Source: Catenulispora rubra (GTDB lineage: Bacteria; Actinomycetota; Actinomycetes; Streptomycetales; Catenulisporaceae). From it: a stretch of 32,950 nucleotides of DNA. The translations under genes and the position numbers were made by a program. Below, one piece after another: positions 23,089 to 31,124 of this stretch. Every line of letters begins with the position of its first letter. Position 1 is the stretch's first letter. The notes below the pieces were generated by a model. It was not told the DNA's origin. It saw only the letters and a program-made list of their open reading frames with translations, and did not search any database. The stretch is taken from assembly GCF_015356825.1 (NCBI RefSeq), contig NZ_JAACYW010000114.1, positions 1 through 32,950 on the forward strand, given 5' to 3'.

Positions 23089-25692
23089 GTGCAGACCGAC
23101 GACGACCTCCCGGAACCGACCTCGGCCACGGACGCAGACCCTGACGCCGCAACGGATTCCGACCCCGGACTCCAGCCCCGACCCCAACCGCGCTCCCGTC
23201 GCCGCTTCCGCAAAACGAAGATCACCGCCGCCGTCCTCGCCACCCTGCTCGTGGTCCTCGTCGGCGCCGGCACCTGGTGGGTGAACACCTCGCTGCACGC
23301 CTCCTACCCCCAGACCACCGGCACCCTCCACGTCCCGGGCTTGCAGGCGAACGTCGAAGTCGACCGCGACGCCCAAGGCGTCCCCCAGCTCTACGCCTCC
23401 ACCTCCCACGACCTCTTCTTCGCCCAGGGCTACGTCCAGGCCCAGGACCGCTTCTGGCAGATGGACGTCTACCGCCACGTCACCGCCGGCCGCCTGTCCG
23501 AGATGTTCGGCTCCGGCCAGATCGACACCGACAAGTTCATCCGCACGATGGGCTGGCGCGACGTCGCCGAGCAGGAATACGACGGCCTGACCCCCGAGAC
23601 GAAGGCGTACCTGAGCGCCTACTGCGATGGCGTGAACGCGTATTTGAAGGATCACAAGGGTTCCAGAGCGTCAGTGGAGTACGCGGTCCTCGGCCTGCAG
23701 ACCGACTACACCCCCTACACCTGGACCCCGGTCGACTCGCTGTCCTGGCTCAAGGCCCTGGCCTGGGACCTGCGCGACAACATGCAGTCGGAGATCGACC
23801 GCGCCCTGTCCTCCCAGAAGGTGACCAAGGCCCAGGTGGACCAGCTGTTCCCGCCCTACCCGGCGGACCACCCGACGATCGTGCATCAGGGTGCTGTCGT
23901 GAACGGCGCCTTCGACCAGAACGCGACCCCGGCCGCCGACAACCCGCTGTCCGGAACCGCACTCCCGGCCTCAGCGGCCAGTGCGCTGACGACCCTCTCG
24001 CACACGGTCTCCGCCCTGCCCGGCTTCCTGCAGCCGACCGTCGAAGGCGTCGGCTCCAACTCCTGGGTGGTCTCCGGCGACCTGACCACGACCGGCAAGC
24101 CGCTGCTGGCCAACGATCCGCACCTGGCCCCGCAACTGCCCTCGATCTGGTACCAGATGGGGCTGCACTGCACGACCGTGAGTGCGGCGTGCCCGTACGA
24201 CGTCACGGGCTTCACCATGCCCGGCACGCCCGGCGTGGTGATCGGCCACACCCCGACCGTGGCCTGGGGCTTCACCAACGGCACCGAGGATGTCAGTGAC
24301 CTGGTTCTGGAGAAGATCACCGGCAGCACCTACGAATACGACGGCCACCAGGTCCCGCTGACCGTCCGCCAGGAGACCATCAAAGTCGCCGGCGGCAAGT
24401 CGGTCCCGCTGACCATCCGCTCGACGAATCAGGGCCCGTTGGTCTCCGACGCCGACAAGGACCTCGCCAGCGCCGGCAACGGATACGCCGTCGCCCTACG
24501 CTGGACGGCGCTGACCCCCGGACACACCGCAGACGCCTTATTCGCCCTGGACCGCGCGGCCGACTGGAACTCCTTCCGGGCCGCCGCCGCCAACTTCGCG
24601 GTGCCCTCGCAGAACATGATCTACGCCGACACCTCCGGCAACATCGGCTACCAGACCCCCGGCCAGATCCCGATCCGCAGAGGAGGCGACGGCACCTGGC
24701 CCGTGCCGGGCTGGACCGACGAGTACGAGTGGACCGGCTACATCCCCTTCGACCAGCTGCCCCACGTCCTGAACCCGACCGACAAGTTCGTGGTCACGGC
24801 CAACAACCCGATCATCGGGTCGCAGTACCCGTACTTGCTGTCGAAGGACTTCGACTACGGTTACCGGGCGGACGAGATCACCAAGCGCCTGCAAGCCGCC
24901 ACCGCCGACGGCAAGAAGATCGACGCCGACGGGATGCGCGCGATCCAGTCCGACAACCGCAACGAGTTCGCATCGGTGCTGGTGCCGTATCTGGCGCGGC
25001 TGCCGGCATCGTCGAAGAAGCAGACGCAAGCTGCGCGCGCGTTGGTCGACGGCTGGGATTACACGACCCCTGACACGTCGGCCGCCGCCGCGTACTTCTA
25101 CGAGGTCTGGAAGTTCGTCTGCAAGGACGCGTTCGAGGCGAAGCTGCCGTCCTCGGTCGACGTGGACGGCGGCGACCGCTGGTTCGCCGTGGCCACCACG
25201 CTGCTGCCGGACGCGTCCGGCTTCTGGTGGAACGGTGACCGGGACGCGATGCTGGCGAAGGCGATGGACCAGGCGTCGGCCGAGCTGACGTCACAACAGG
25301 GTTCTGATGTGAAGCAGTGGCAGTGGGGCGCCCTGCACAAGCTGACGCCGACCAACCAGACGCTGGGCACCGGCGGCCCGTGGTTCGTCAAGTGGCTGGT
25401 GAACGGCGATCCCGTCCCGGTGTCCGGCGGATCGTCAGTCGTGGACGCCACCGGCTTCGACATCGCCAAGGACTTCTCGGTCGACGAACTCCCGTCGATG
25501 CGGATGCTGGTGGACCTGTCGAACCTGGACGCGTCCACGTGGGTCAACCTCACCGGCGCCTCCGGCCACGTCGACGACCCGCACTACCTGGACCAGCTGC
25601 CGCTGTGGCGGACGTTCCACACGTTGCCGTGGCCGTATACGAGGTCTGCGGTACTGGCTGCCAGCAAGGACACGTTGGCGCTGACGCCTTAG
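23089..25692 (+). CDS. Penicillin acylase-family N-terminal nucleophile hydrolase
   Basis: This 867-aa precursor belongs to the penicillin/acyl-homoserine-lactone/lipopeptide acylase family, Ntn hydrolases that hydrolyse amide-linked acyl chains. An acidic N-terminus and basic RSRRRFRKTK precede one hydrophobic segment (about 45-64), so it is anchored to or exported across the membrane. The alpha part has FFAQGYVQAQDRFWQMDVYRHVTAGRLSEMFG. Autocleavage is predicted between Gly322 and Ser323 in VEGVGSNSWVVSG, Ser323 becoming the nucleophile of a 545-residue beta chain. NDPHL and the TANNP motif (Asn572-573) supply the expected oxyanion/transition-state residues. The GTG at 23089 is assigned without a strong ribosome binding site. 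Substrate class (beta-lactam, AHL, lipopeptide) is open. Confidence 0.94.
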   Translation: MQTDDDLPEPTSATDADPDAATDSDPGLQPRPQPRSRRRFRKTKITAAVLATLLVVLVGAGTWWVNTSLHASYPQTTGTLHVPGLQANVEVDRDAQGVPQLYASTSHDLFFAQGYVQAQDRFWQMDVYRHVTAGRLSEMFGSGQIDTDKFIRTMGWRDVAEQEYDGLTPETKAYLSAYCDGVNAYLKDHKGSRASVEYAVLGLQTDYTPYTWTPVDSLSWLKALAWDLRDNMQSEIDRALSSQKVTKAQVDQLFPPYPADHPTIVHQGAVVNGAFDQNATPAADNPLSGTALPASAASALTTLSHTVSALPGFLQPTVEGVGSNSWVVSGDLTTTGKPLLANDPHLAPQLPSIWYQMGLHCTTVSAACPYDVTGFTMPGTPGVVIGHTPTVAWGFTNGTEDVSDLVLEKITGSTYEYDGHQVPLTVRQETIKVAGGKSVPLTIRSTNQGPLVSDADKDLASAGNGYAVALRWTALTPGHTADALFALDRAADWNSFRAAAANFAVPSQNMIYADTSGNIGYQTPGQIPIRRGGDGTWPVPGWTDEYEWTGYIPFDQLPHVLNPTDKFVVTANNPIIGSQYPYLLSKDFDYGYRADEITKRLQAATADGKKIDADGMRAIQSDNRNEFASVLVPYLARLPASSKKQTQAARALVDGWDYTTPDTSAAAAYFYEVWKFVCKDAFEAKLPSSVDVDGGDRWFAVATTLLPDASGFWWNGDRDAMLAKAMDQASAELTSQQGSDVKQWQWGALHKLTPTNQTLGTGGPWFVKWLVNGDPVPVSGGSSVVDATGFDIAKDFSVDELPSMRMLVDLSNLDASTWVNLTGASGHVDDPHYLDQLPLWRTFHTLPWPYTRSAVLAASKDTLALTP

Positions 25693-25730
25693 CGGCCGAG
25701 CCGGGATCACCGTAGGTCCGGCGATGCGCA

Positions 25731-25747
25731 GGGTAACTGCAATACCC
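25731..25747. promoter_or_regulatory. Inverted repeat upstream of the DUF1059 gene
   Basis: GGGTA-N7-TACCC (25731-25735 and 25743-25747) lies in the 209-bp gap between the acylase gene and the DUF1059 gene. It could be an operator, but the arms are short and no matching regulator was seen. Confidence 0.3.
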
Positions 25748-25901
25748 CCGCCTCGCGCGACGCGGAAGCACGCTCGCACGGCCGACGTCACCTAAATGCA
25801 GTAGCACGATCGCCGGGTGGTGCCGACACGGCTTGAATGAGAGGGAGGCCGCTCCGGCTCGCCGTCGGGGTGGCGACGGCTCGTGGAAAGGGGGCATTCG
25901 C

Positions 25902-26099
25902 ATGTCCCGCAAGGTCGCCGACTGCCGGCAGTTTCCCAGCGAGGTCGGCTGCACGCTGACGATTTCCGGCGAAGAGCAGGAAGTCATGGACGCCGCGGCC
26001 ATGCACGCGGTCGCCGTTCACGGGGAGACCGACACGCCGGAGTTCCGGGAGCAGCTGAAGTCGTTCCTGGTCGAGGAGAAGGTGCCGGTCAGCCACTAG
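25902..26099 (+). CDS. DUF1059 family small protein
   Basis: The 65-aa product matches the small DUF1059 proteins: it begins KVADCRQFPSEVGCTLTISG and continues with EEVM-like EEQEVMDAAAMHAVAVHG and a C-terminal EFREQLKSFLVEE helix. The two cysteines (in ADCRQ and VGCTL) are characteristic. The function of the family is unknown. The ATG at 25902 follows GGAAAGGGGG at suitable distance, which decides it over an upstream in-frame start at 25833. A hairpin follows the stop, and a cupin gene lies 82 bp further on. Confidence 0.85.
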   Translation: MSRKVADCRQFPSEVGCTLTISGEEQEVMDAAAMHAVAVHGETDTPEFREQLKSFLVEEKVPVSH

Positions 26100-26105
26100 C
26101 GGCCG

Positions 26106-26127
26106 GTGCCGGCCGACCGGCCGGCAC
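26106..26127 (+). terminator. Hairpin between the DUF1059 and cupin genes
   Basis: A perfect 9-bp G+C stem (26106-26114 with 26119-26127) with a 4-nt loop starts 6 bp after the DUF1059 stop. No T-run follows. It may terminate or attenuate transcription into the cupin gene. Confidence 0.55.
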
Positions 26128-26181
26128 GGCCCGAGGCGTCCGGCTCCGGCGACGGGGCCGGGCCTGAGTCTTGGAGGATCT

Positions 26182-26547
26182 ATGACAGGCCTCTTGCACA
26201 AGTCACTCGACGCGCCGGAGGAGACCCGCTCCTTCGAGCAGGGGATGGGGCACCTCGACCTCGTCGCCATGGACGAGGGCGGGTTCGGCCGCGCCGTCTT
26301 CGAACCGGGCTGGCAGTGGTCCAAGCACATCAAGCCGATGGTGCACACCGAGAGCTGCCAGGCCGCGCACGTCGGCTACTGCCTGTCCGGCCACATGCAC
26401 GTGGTCATGGACGACGGCGAGCAGGCCGACATCGGCCCCGGCGAGTTCCTGGAGATCGCCCCGGGGCACGACGCGTGGGTCGTCGGGGGTGAGCCCTGCG
26501 TGATGATCGACTGGCAGGGGTTCGCCGACTACGCCAAGGAGAAGTGA
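26182..26547 (+). CDS. Cupin-domain protein
   Basis: The 121-aa cytosolic protein is a single cupin. The core reads CQAAHVGYCLSGHMHVVMDDGEQADIGPGEFLEIAPGHDAWVVG in pattern, with the first motif carrying His and Cys candidates and PGEFLEIAPGHDAWV forming the second motif. No catalytic role can be given. The ATG at 26182 has an excellent GGAGG six bases upstream (GGAGGATCT). The protein has no signal peptide, unlike the second cupin in this window. A strong hairpin follows. Confidence 0.88.
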   Translation: MTGLLHKSLDAPEETRSFEQGMGHLDLVAMDEGGFGRAVFEPGWQWSKHIKPMVHTESCQAAHVGYCLSGHMHVVMDDGEQADIGPGEFLEIAPGHDAWVVGGEPCVMIDWQGFADYAKEK

Positions 26548-26553
26548 GGGAAA

Positions 26554-26580
26554 AGCGGCGCCGGCGGATCCGGCGCCGCT
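26554..26580. terminator. Bidirectional terminator hairpin between cupin and methyltransferase genes
   Basis: A perfect 11-bp stem (26554-26564 with 26570-26580) with a 5-nt CGGAT loop is preceded by GGGAAAA, so the minus-strand transcript has TTTT-like sequence after the stem. It lies 6 bp after the cupin stop and 6 bp before the end of the convergent gene. Confidence 0.85.
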
Positions 26581-26586
26581 CAGGCT

Positions 26587-27393
26587 TCAGGGCTTCCGAC
26601 CGATGGCACCCAACACCGCCAGCTCCACCGGCGTCCCGATGTCCATGGTGTCCGGCCGCCACAACGGACATGACACCAGGCCCGGCTCCACCAGCTCCAA
26701 GCCGTCGAGGTACCCGGCGATCTGCTCGCGACTCCGCAGGTTGTACGGAACCGCGCCGCTCTGGTTGTAGCGGCTGATCGCCTCGCTGTACGCCTCGTTC
26801 GTGTCCGCCCCGTCCCGCACCACCAGGTAGCTCCCCGACGGCACCGCGTCCATCAGCCGCCGCACGATCGCCCGCGCGCGGTCGTACTCCTCGATGTGCG
26901 CCAGGATCCCCATCAGCACGATCGCGACCGGCTCGTTCAGGTCCAGCGTCTTGGCTGCCTGCGTCAGGATCGCTTCGGGGTCGTCGAGGTCGGCCTCGAT
27001 ATAGTCCGTGGCCCCCTCCGGCGTCCCGACGAGCAGCGCCTGCGCGTGCGCCAGCACCAGCGGGTCGTTGTCGACGTACACGATCCGCGACTCGGGCACG
27101 ATCCCCTGCGCGATCTCGTGCGTGTTGTTCGCCGTCGGCAGCCCGGTCCCGACGTCCAGGTACTGGCGCACGGGGGTCTCGGTCGCCAGGTGACGCACCG
27201 TCCGCACCAGGAACTGCCGGCCGCTGCGGGCCAGGTCGACGATCTCCGGGAAGACCTCGCGGAACCGGTCGCCCGCCGCACGGTCCGCGGGGTAGTTGTC
27301 CTTGCCGCCCAGCCAGTAGTTGAAGATCCGCGCCGAGTGCGGAACGCTGCTGTCGATCTGGGACACCGGCCGGTGCTGCGCTTCGTCGGTCAT
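26587..27393 (-). CDS. SAM-dependent methyltransferase, DUF574 (Methyltransf_19) type
   Basis: This 268-aa protein is of the actinobacterial DUF574/Methyltransf_19 family. The SAM-binding glycine motif is YLDVGTGLPTANNTHEIAQ, preceded by the family hallmark SARIFNYWLGGKDNYPADR near residue 20, and followed by VYVDNDPLVLAHAQALL. The family is large in Streptomyces-like genomes, frequently beside XRE-DUF5753 regulators as here, and mostly unassigned. The ATG at 27393 follows AGGTGGG; an upstream ATG at 27441 would add 16 residues lacking conservation. It lies 135 bp downstream of the regulator gene, with partially repeated GGTACGCGGC units in the gap. The substrate is unknown. Confidence 0.9.
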   Translation of the reverse strand: MTDEAQHRPVSQIDSSVPHSARIFNYWLGGKDNYPADRAAGDRFREVFPEIVDLARSGRQFLVRTVRHLATETPVRQYLDVGTGLPTANNTHEIAQGIVPESRIVYVDNDPLVLAHAQALLVGTPEGATDYIEADLDDPEAILTQAAKTLDLNEPVAIVLMGILAHIEEYDRARAIVRRLMDAVPSGSYLVVRDGADTNEAYSEAISRYNQSGAVPYNLRSREQIAGYLDGLELVEPGLVSCPLWRPDTMDIGTPVELAVLGAIGRKP

Positions 27394-27528
27394 GGGGCCC
27401 ACCTGTGTTCGCCGTGTTTCGCCGGATGTGGAGGCCACCATCCTGCCTTGAGATCCACTGCGAGCGAAATAAGAGACCTGCGACGGTGACCAGTTGGTAC
27501 GCGGCGGGTACGCGGCTAGTCCGCGCGT

Positions 27529-28428
27529 CTAGTACGCGTCGACGATCCGGGTGAGGAATCCGATGGTCTCCGACGGCGTCAGCGCCTGCACCGCCAGCTG
27601 GTCGACGACGGTCGTGTACGCGTCCAGGTCCTCGCGCTTGTCCAGGTACGCCGCACCGGTGAGCTGTTCCAGATATACGATGTCCGGCAGGGCCGGCTCG
27701 GCGAAGCGCAGGATGGTGAACGGACCGGCCGCCGCCGGGCCGCCGCGCGCGAACGGCGCGACCTGCACCGTGACGTGCGGCAGTCGACACAGCTCCAGCA
27801 TGTGCTCAAGCTGCGCGCGCATGACGGCCGCGCCGCCGGGCTGACGCCGCACGGCGGCCTCGTCGATGATCGCCCAGATCCGCGGCGGCTCGGGGCTGTG
27901 CACCAGCCGGGCCCGGTTCATCCGCAGCCGCACCCGGCGCTCGATCTCGTCGGGGGAGGCGAGCGGATAGCCGTCCCGGATGACCGCGCGCGCGTAGTCC
28001 TCGCTCTGCAGCAGGCCCGGAATGAACTGGGCCTCATAGGAGCGGATGACCGACGCGGCCTCCTCCAGCCCGACGTAGACCTCGAACCAGCCGGGCATCA
28101 GATCGGCGAAGTTGTGCCACCAGCCGCGCGCGTTGGCCTGTGCCGTCAAGCTGAGGATCGCCTCGCGCTCGGTGTCGTCGGTGACGCCGTAGAGGGTCAG
28201 CAGATCGGCCACGTCCCGCCGTTTGAAGCTGACCTGTCCCAGCTCCATGCGGCTGATTTTGGTGTGTGAGCAACGGATCTCGTAGCCGGCGGCACCGCGG
28301 GTGACGCCGGCGGCGATGCGCAGACGACGGAGTTGGGAGCCCAGCACCATGCGCAGCACGGTGGGGCCGCTGTCCTCGGATCCCACGACAAGCGGTTCGA
28401 CCGAGTGCTCCGCCGGTAGCGAGCTCAT
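27529..28428 (-). CDS. XRE-family transcriptional regulator with DUF5753 domain
   Basis: The 299-aa protein has an N-terminal helix-turn-helix (about residues 25-85: LGSQLRRLRIAAGVTRGAAG, then CSHTKISRMELGQVSFKRRDV) and a C-terminal DUF5753 ligand-binding or partner domain (about 95-295: IRSYEAQFIPGLLQSEDYARAV; IDEAAVRR; LPHVTVQVAPF; YLEQL). This BldB/WhiJ-associated architecture is abundant in sporulating actinomycetes, where such regulators often act with small DUF397 proteins. No DUF397 gene is adjacent; instead the DUF574-type methyltransferase follows. The ATG at 28428 precedes the HTH by a short acidic tail. It diverges from an MFS gene across 198 bp, which also contains a CIRCE-like element. 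Confidence 0.92.
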   Translation of the reverse strand: MSSLPAEHSVEPLVVGSEDSGPTVLRMVLGSQLRRLRIAAGVTRGAAGYEIRCSHTKISRMELGQVSFKRRDVADLLTLYGVTDDTEREAILSLTAQANARGWWHNFADLMPGWFEVYVGLEEAASVIRSYEAQFIPGLLQSEDYARAVIRDGYPLASPDEIERRVRLRMNRARLVHSPEPPRIWAIIDEAAVRRQPGGAAVMRAQLEHMLELCRLPHVTVQVAPFARGGPAAAGPFTILRFAEPALPDIVYLEQLTGAAYLDKREDLDAYTTVVDQLAVQALTPSETIGFLTRIVDAY

Positions 28429-28557
28429 CCGTGCTCCCAGTGCTGCTCTGTAGCGGTTTGGCCGATGTGCCCTGTAAGCCTTCCGCCGCCGTGTGTCCCC
28501 TTAAGGGTAGACCGTGAAGACCGGAAACGTGAGCGGGTACCTAAAGCCACTTAGTAG

Positions 28558-28584
28558 CTGGCACTCTAGCCCCGAGAGTGCTAA
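28558..28584. promoter_or_regulatory. CIRCE-like element (HrcA operator)
   Basis: The inverted repeat CTGGCACTC-N9-GAGTGCTAA matches the CIRCE consensus TTAGCACTC-N9-GAGTGCTAA at all nine right-arm positions, seven of nine left-arm positions and exact spacing. CIRCE is the operator of the heat-shock repressor HrcA, normally found before groESL or hrcA-dnaJ. Here it ends 42 bp before the GTG of an MFS exporter gene, and no chaperone gene is nearby. It could also affect the divergent XRE gene, 130 bp away. Confidence 0.75.
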
Positions 28585-28626
28585 TCCTGGAACCCTGCGG
28601 AAGCACTGACGGCTGGGGGATCCACG

Positions 28627-29865
28627 GTGAACAAACGCGTCAGCATGCTCGGTACCTTGCGCAATCGCGACTACCGCCTCATCCTCACCGGCCAACTGCT
28701 CTCCAGCATCGGCACCTGGCTCCTGCTCGTCGCAGCCCCCTTCTTCGTCTTCCGGCTGACCGGCTCGACGATGGCGACCGGCCTGTCGATGGCCGCCGAA
28801 ACCGTGCCGGCCGTGCTGCTCGGACCGGTCGCAGGGGTCTTCGTCGACCGGTGGGACCGGCGCTGGACGATGATCGCGACCGACGTCCTGCGCGCCGGCG
28901 CCGTGCTGCTCCTGCTGCTGGTTCAGACGCGCGGCGAAGTGTGGATCGTCTACGCGGCGCTCGCTCTGGAGTCCACGTTCGGGCAGTGCTTCGGGCCCGC
29001 GCAGGCCGCGCTGATCCCCAACCTCGTCGGGCGCGGACCGGAGCTGAGCGCGGCGAACTCGCTGGGCCAACTCGTCGGCGGGACGATCCGGCTGGTCGGC
29101 GGGCCGTTGGGCGGGGTGTTGTCCGCGGTGGCCGGATTCCGCGCGGTGGTGACGATCGACGCGGCGAGCTATCTCGCGTCCGCGTATCTCATAGCCATGA
29201 TTCGGCTCCGGCCGAGTCGCGAGGCGCGCGAGATAGAGACGGCCCGGACTGGCCGTAAGACCGGCGGAGCAGCCCGAATCCTGACTGAAGACCTCCGCCA
29301 CGGCCTCGGCCACCTCCGCAGCACGCCCGGCATTCCCATGCTCTTCGGCGTCGCGGCGATCTTCTTCGTCGGCAACGCGATTCTGACCGCGCTGCTCGTC
29401 CCGTACCTCGGCACAGTCCTGAACAGCGGCGCGCAAAGCCTTGGCGTCCTGTTCGGGACGCTCGGCGTCGGGTTCATCATCGGCGCGCCGGCCAGCCGCC
29501 TGGTCGCCGGACGGCTGTCCGACCGCACGACGATCGTGGCGAGCCTCGGCACGCTGGCCGCGGTCTTCGCGCTGACGTTCAACACCCCGTATCTGGCCGG
29601 CGACATCGTCCTGTTCGCCCTCATCGGCCCACCCGCCACCTGCTTCCTCGTCACCGCCGACACGTCGATCACGCGTCGGACGCCGGACCGGCTCCAGGGA
29701 CGTGTCAGCTCCACATATTTGGCGCTCCAAAGCTTGGCGACGCTCGTCGGGATGGTCGCCGGCTCGTTGCTCGGGCAGCAGATCGGCATCGTCACGACCA
29801 TGGATGCCGCGGCTGTACTGGTCGCGGTCTCGGCCGGAGCCGCGCTGCTTTTGCCAGGGTCCTGA
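28627..29865 (+). CDS. MFS transporter (MFS_3/enterobactin-exporter-like)
   Basis: The 412-aa protein has about twelve hydrophobic segments and the features of MFS drug or siderophore exporters: LRNRDYRLILTGQLLSSIGTWLL at the N-terminus and GVFVDRWDRRWTM as the loop 2-3 motif A-like element. It likely exports a small molecule by proton antiport; the substrate is unknown. The GTG at 28627 is chosen because GGGGGA lies 6 bp upstream. A CIRCE-like operator sits in its leader. It is followed at 88 bp by a second, unrelated MFS gene. Confidence 0.9.
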   Translation: MNKRVSMLGTLRNRDYRLILTGQLLSSIGTWLLLVAAPFFVFRLTGSTMATGLSMAAETVPAVLLGPVAGVFVDRWDRRWTMIATDVLRAGAVLLLLLVQTRGEVWIVYAALALESTFGQCFGPAQAALIPNLVGRGPELSAANSLGQLVGGTIRLVGGPLGGVLSAVAGFRAVVTIDAASYLASAYLIAMIRLRPSREAREIETARTGRKTGGAARILTEDLRHGLGHLRSTPGIPMLFGVAAIFFVGNAILTALLVPYLGTVLNSGAQSLGVLFGTLGVGFIIGAPASRLVAGRLSDRTTIVASLGTLAAVFALTFNTPYLAGDIVLFALIGPPATCFLVTADTSITRRTPDRLQGRVSSTYLALQSLATLVGMVAGSLLGQQIGIVTTMDAAAVLVAVSAGAALLLPGS

Positions 29866-29883
29866 TACGCGGGAGCCTTGATC

Positions 29884-29937
29884 TCTGGTTGCAAAACAAA
29901 ACCAGAATCCCTAGGGTGGTTTCGATCCACTACCACC
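29884..29937 (+). promoter_or_regulatory. Two inverted repeats in the leader of the second MFS gene
   Basis: TCTGGTT-N9-AACCAGA (29884-29890 and 29900-29906) is a perfect 7-bp repeat in unusually A-rich sequence, typical of an operator. GGTGGT-N11-ACCACC (29915-29920 and 29932-29937) follows. Both lie between the first MFS stop and the ATG at 29953. The regulator is not identified. Confidence 0.5.
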
Positions 29938-29952
29938 TTGGGGGGTACCGGT

Positions 29953-31122
29953 ATGGGCTTCGCCCTACTCCTGGCCACAGCTGCCGGCTTGTCGGTCGCG
30001 AACATCTACTACGCACAGCCGCTGCTCGACCAGATCGGCGCCGCCCTGCACGTGAGCGCCGGGAACCTCGGCCTGACCACCGCGATCACGCAGGTCGGCT
30101 ACCTGCTCGGGCTGATCCTGCTGGTCCCGCTCGGCGACCTGGTGGATCCGCGGCGGCTCATCAGCTGGATGACGCTCACCGCCGGCGCCGGGCTGACCGC
30201 CGCCGGCCTGGCCGGCGGACCGGCCGCGTTCTTCGCCGCCTGCGCGGTCGTGGGGGTGGCCTCGACGGTGGTCCAGGTCATCACCGCCTATGCCGCGGCG
30301 CAGAGCGCGCCGGACCAGCGCGGGCGGGTGATCGGCGTGGTGACCAGCGGCGTCGTGCTCGGGATCCTGTTGGCGCGCACCGTTTCCGGAGTCGTCGCCG
30401 AGGCCTTCGGCTGGCGCGCCGCGTTCCTGCTGCCGGCCGTGCTGATGGTCGCGACGGCCGTGGCCCTGAACCGGCTGCTCCCCCGCCGGCCGGCGAAGCG
30501 GGCGGCCGTGCCCTACCTCCGGCTCATCTCCTCGGTGGTCACGTTCACCAGGCAGGACCGGGTGTTCCGTACCAGAAGCCTGCTGGCGCTGTTCCAGTTC
30601 GGGTGCTTCGGCGTGCTGTGGGGCTCCTTGGCGCTGCCGCTGTCCGCGGCGCCGTGGCACCTGTCGACGTCCAAGATCGGCTTGTTCGGCGTCGTCGGCG
30701 CGGCAGGCGCGCTCAGTGCGAACGGCGCCGGGCGGCTCGCCGACCGCGGGCGCGCGTCGACGGTCACCACCGTCATGCTGGTCTTGCTGGTGCTGTCCTG
30801 GGCGGCGATCCGCACGGCACCGTTCTCGCTGGTGCTGTTGACCGTCGGCATCGTCGTCCTGGACTTCGCCGGGCAGGCTCTGCACGTGACCAACCAGCAC
30901 CTGATCGTCGCCAACAATCCCGGGGCGGCCAGCCGCGTCATCGGCGGCTACATGGTCTACTACTCGATCGGCGTCGGCGGCGGGGCGATCACGGCGACGA
31001 GCCTTTACAGCGCCTACGGATGGGGCGCTGTATGTAGCTTCGGCGCGGCGTTGGCCGTGCTGGCACTGGTGGTGGGTAGCCTGGGCAAAACCAGCCAAAC
31101 CAGGACTCATGCAAGGAGCTGA
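29953..31122 (+). CDS. MFS transporter
   Basis: The 389-aa protein is a twelve-segment MFS transporter beginning MGFALLLATAAGLSVANIYYAQPLLDQIG, the start pattern of NepI/arabinose-efflux-like exporters, with the loop 2-3 element GDLVDPRRLISW. The ATG at 29953 is preceded by a GGGGGG run at about 8 bp; a TTG at 29878 would add 25 hydrophilic residues with no MFS counterpart and would cover the palindromes, so it is rejected. Role: efflux of an unknown small molecule. Neighbours are the first MFS gene and a secreted cupin that follows by 2 bp after its stop, suggesting cotranscription. Confidence 0.9.
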   Translation: MGFALLLATAAGLSVANIYYAQPLLDQIGAALHVSAGNLGLTTAITQVGYLLGLILLVPLGDLVDPRRLISWMTLTAGAGLTAAGLAGGPAAFFAACAVVGVASTVVQVITAYAAAQSAPDQRGRVIGVVTSGVVLGILLARTVSGVVAEAFGWRAAFLLPAVLMVATAVALNRLLPRRPAKRAAVPYLRLISSVVTFTRQDRVFRTRSLLALFQFGCFGVLWGSLALPLSAAPWHLSTSKIGLFGVVGAAGALSANGAGRLADRGRASTVTTVMLVLLVLSWAAIRTAPFSLVLLTVGIVVLDFAGQALHVTNQHLIVANNPGAASRVIGGYMVYYSIGVGGGAITATSLYSAYGWGAVCSFGAALAVLALVVGSLGKTSQTRTHARS

Positions 31123-31124
31123 TC

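Noticed and set aside
28498..28507. CCCTTAAGGG palindrome in the XRE/MFS intergenic region
   Set aside because: Perfect but only 10 bp and isolated; too weak to call an operator beside the much stronger CIRCE match.
29878..29952. TTG start adding 25 residues to the second MFS protein
   Set aside because: The extra residues are hydrophilic and cover the palindromes; the ATG at 29953 has a better ribosome binding site and family-like start.
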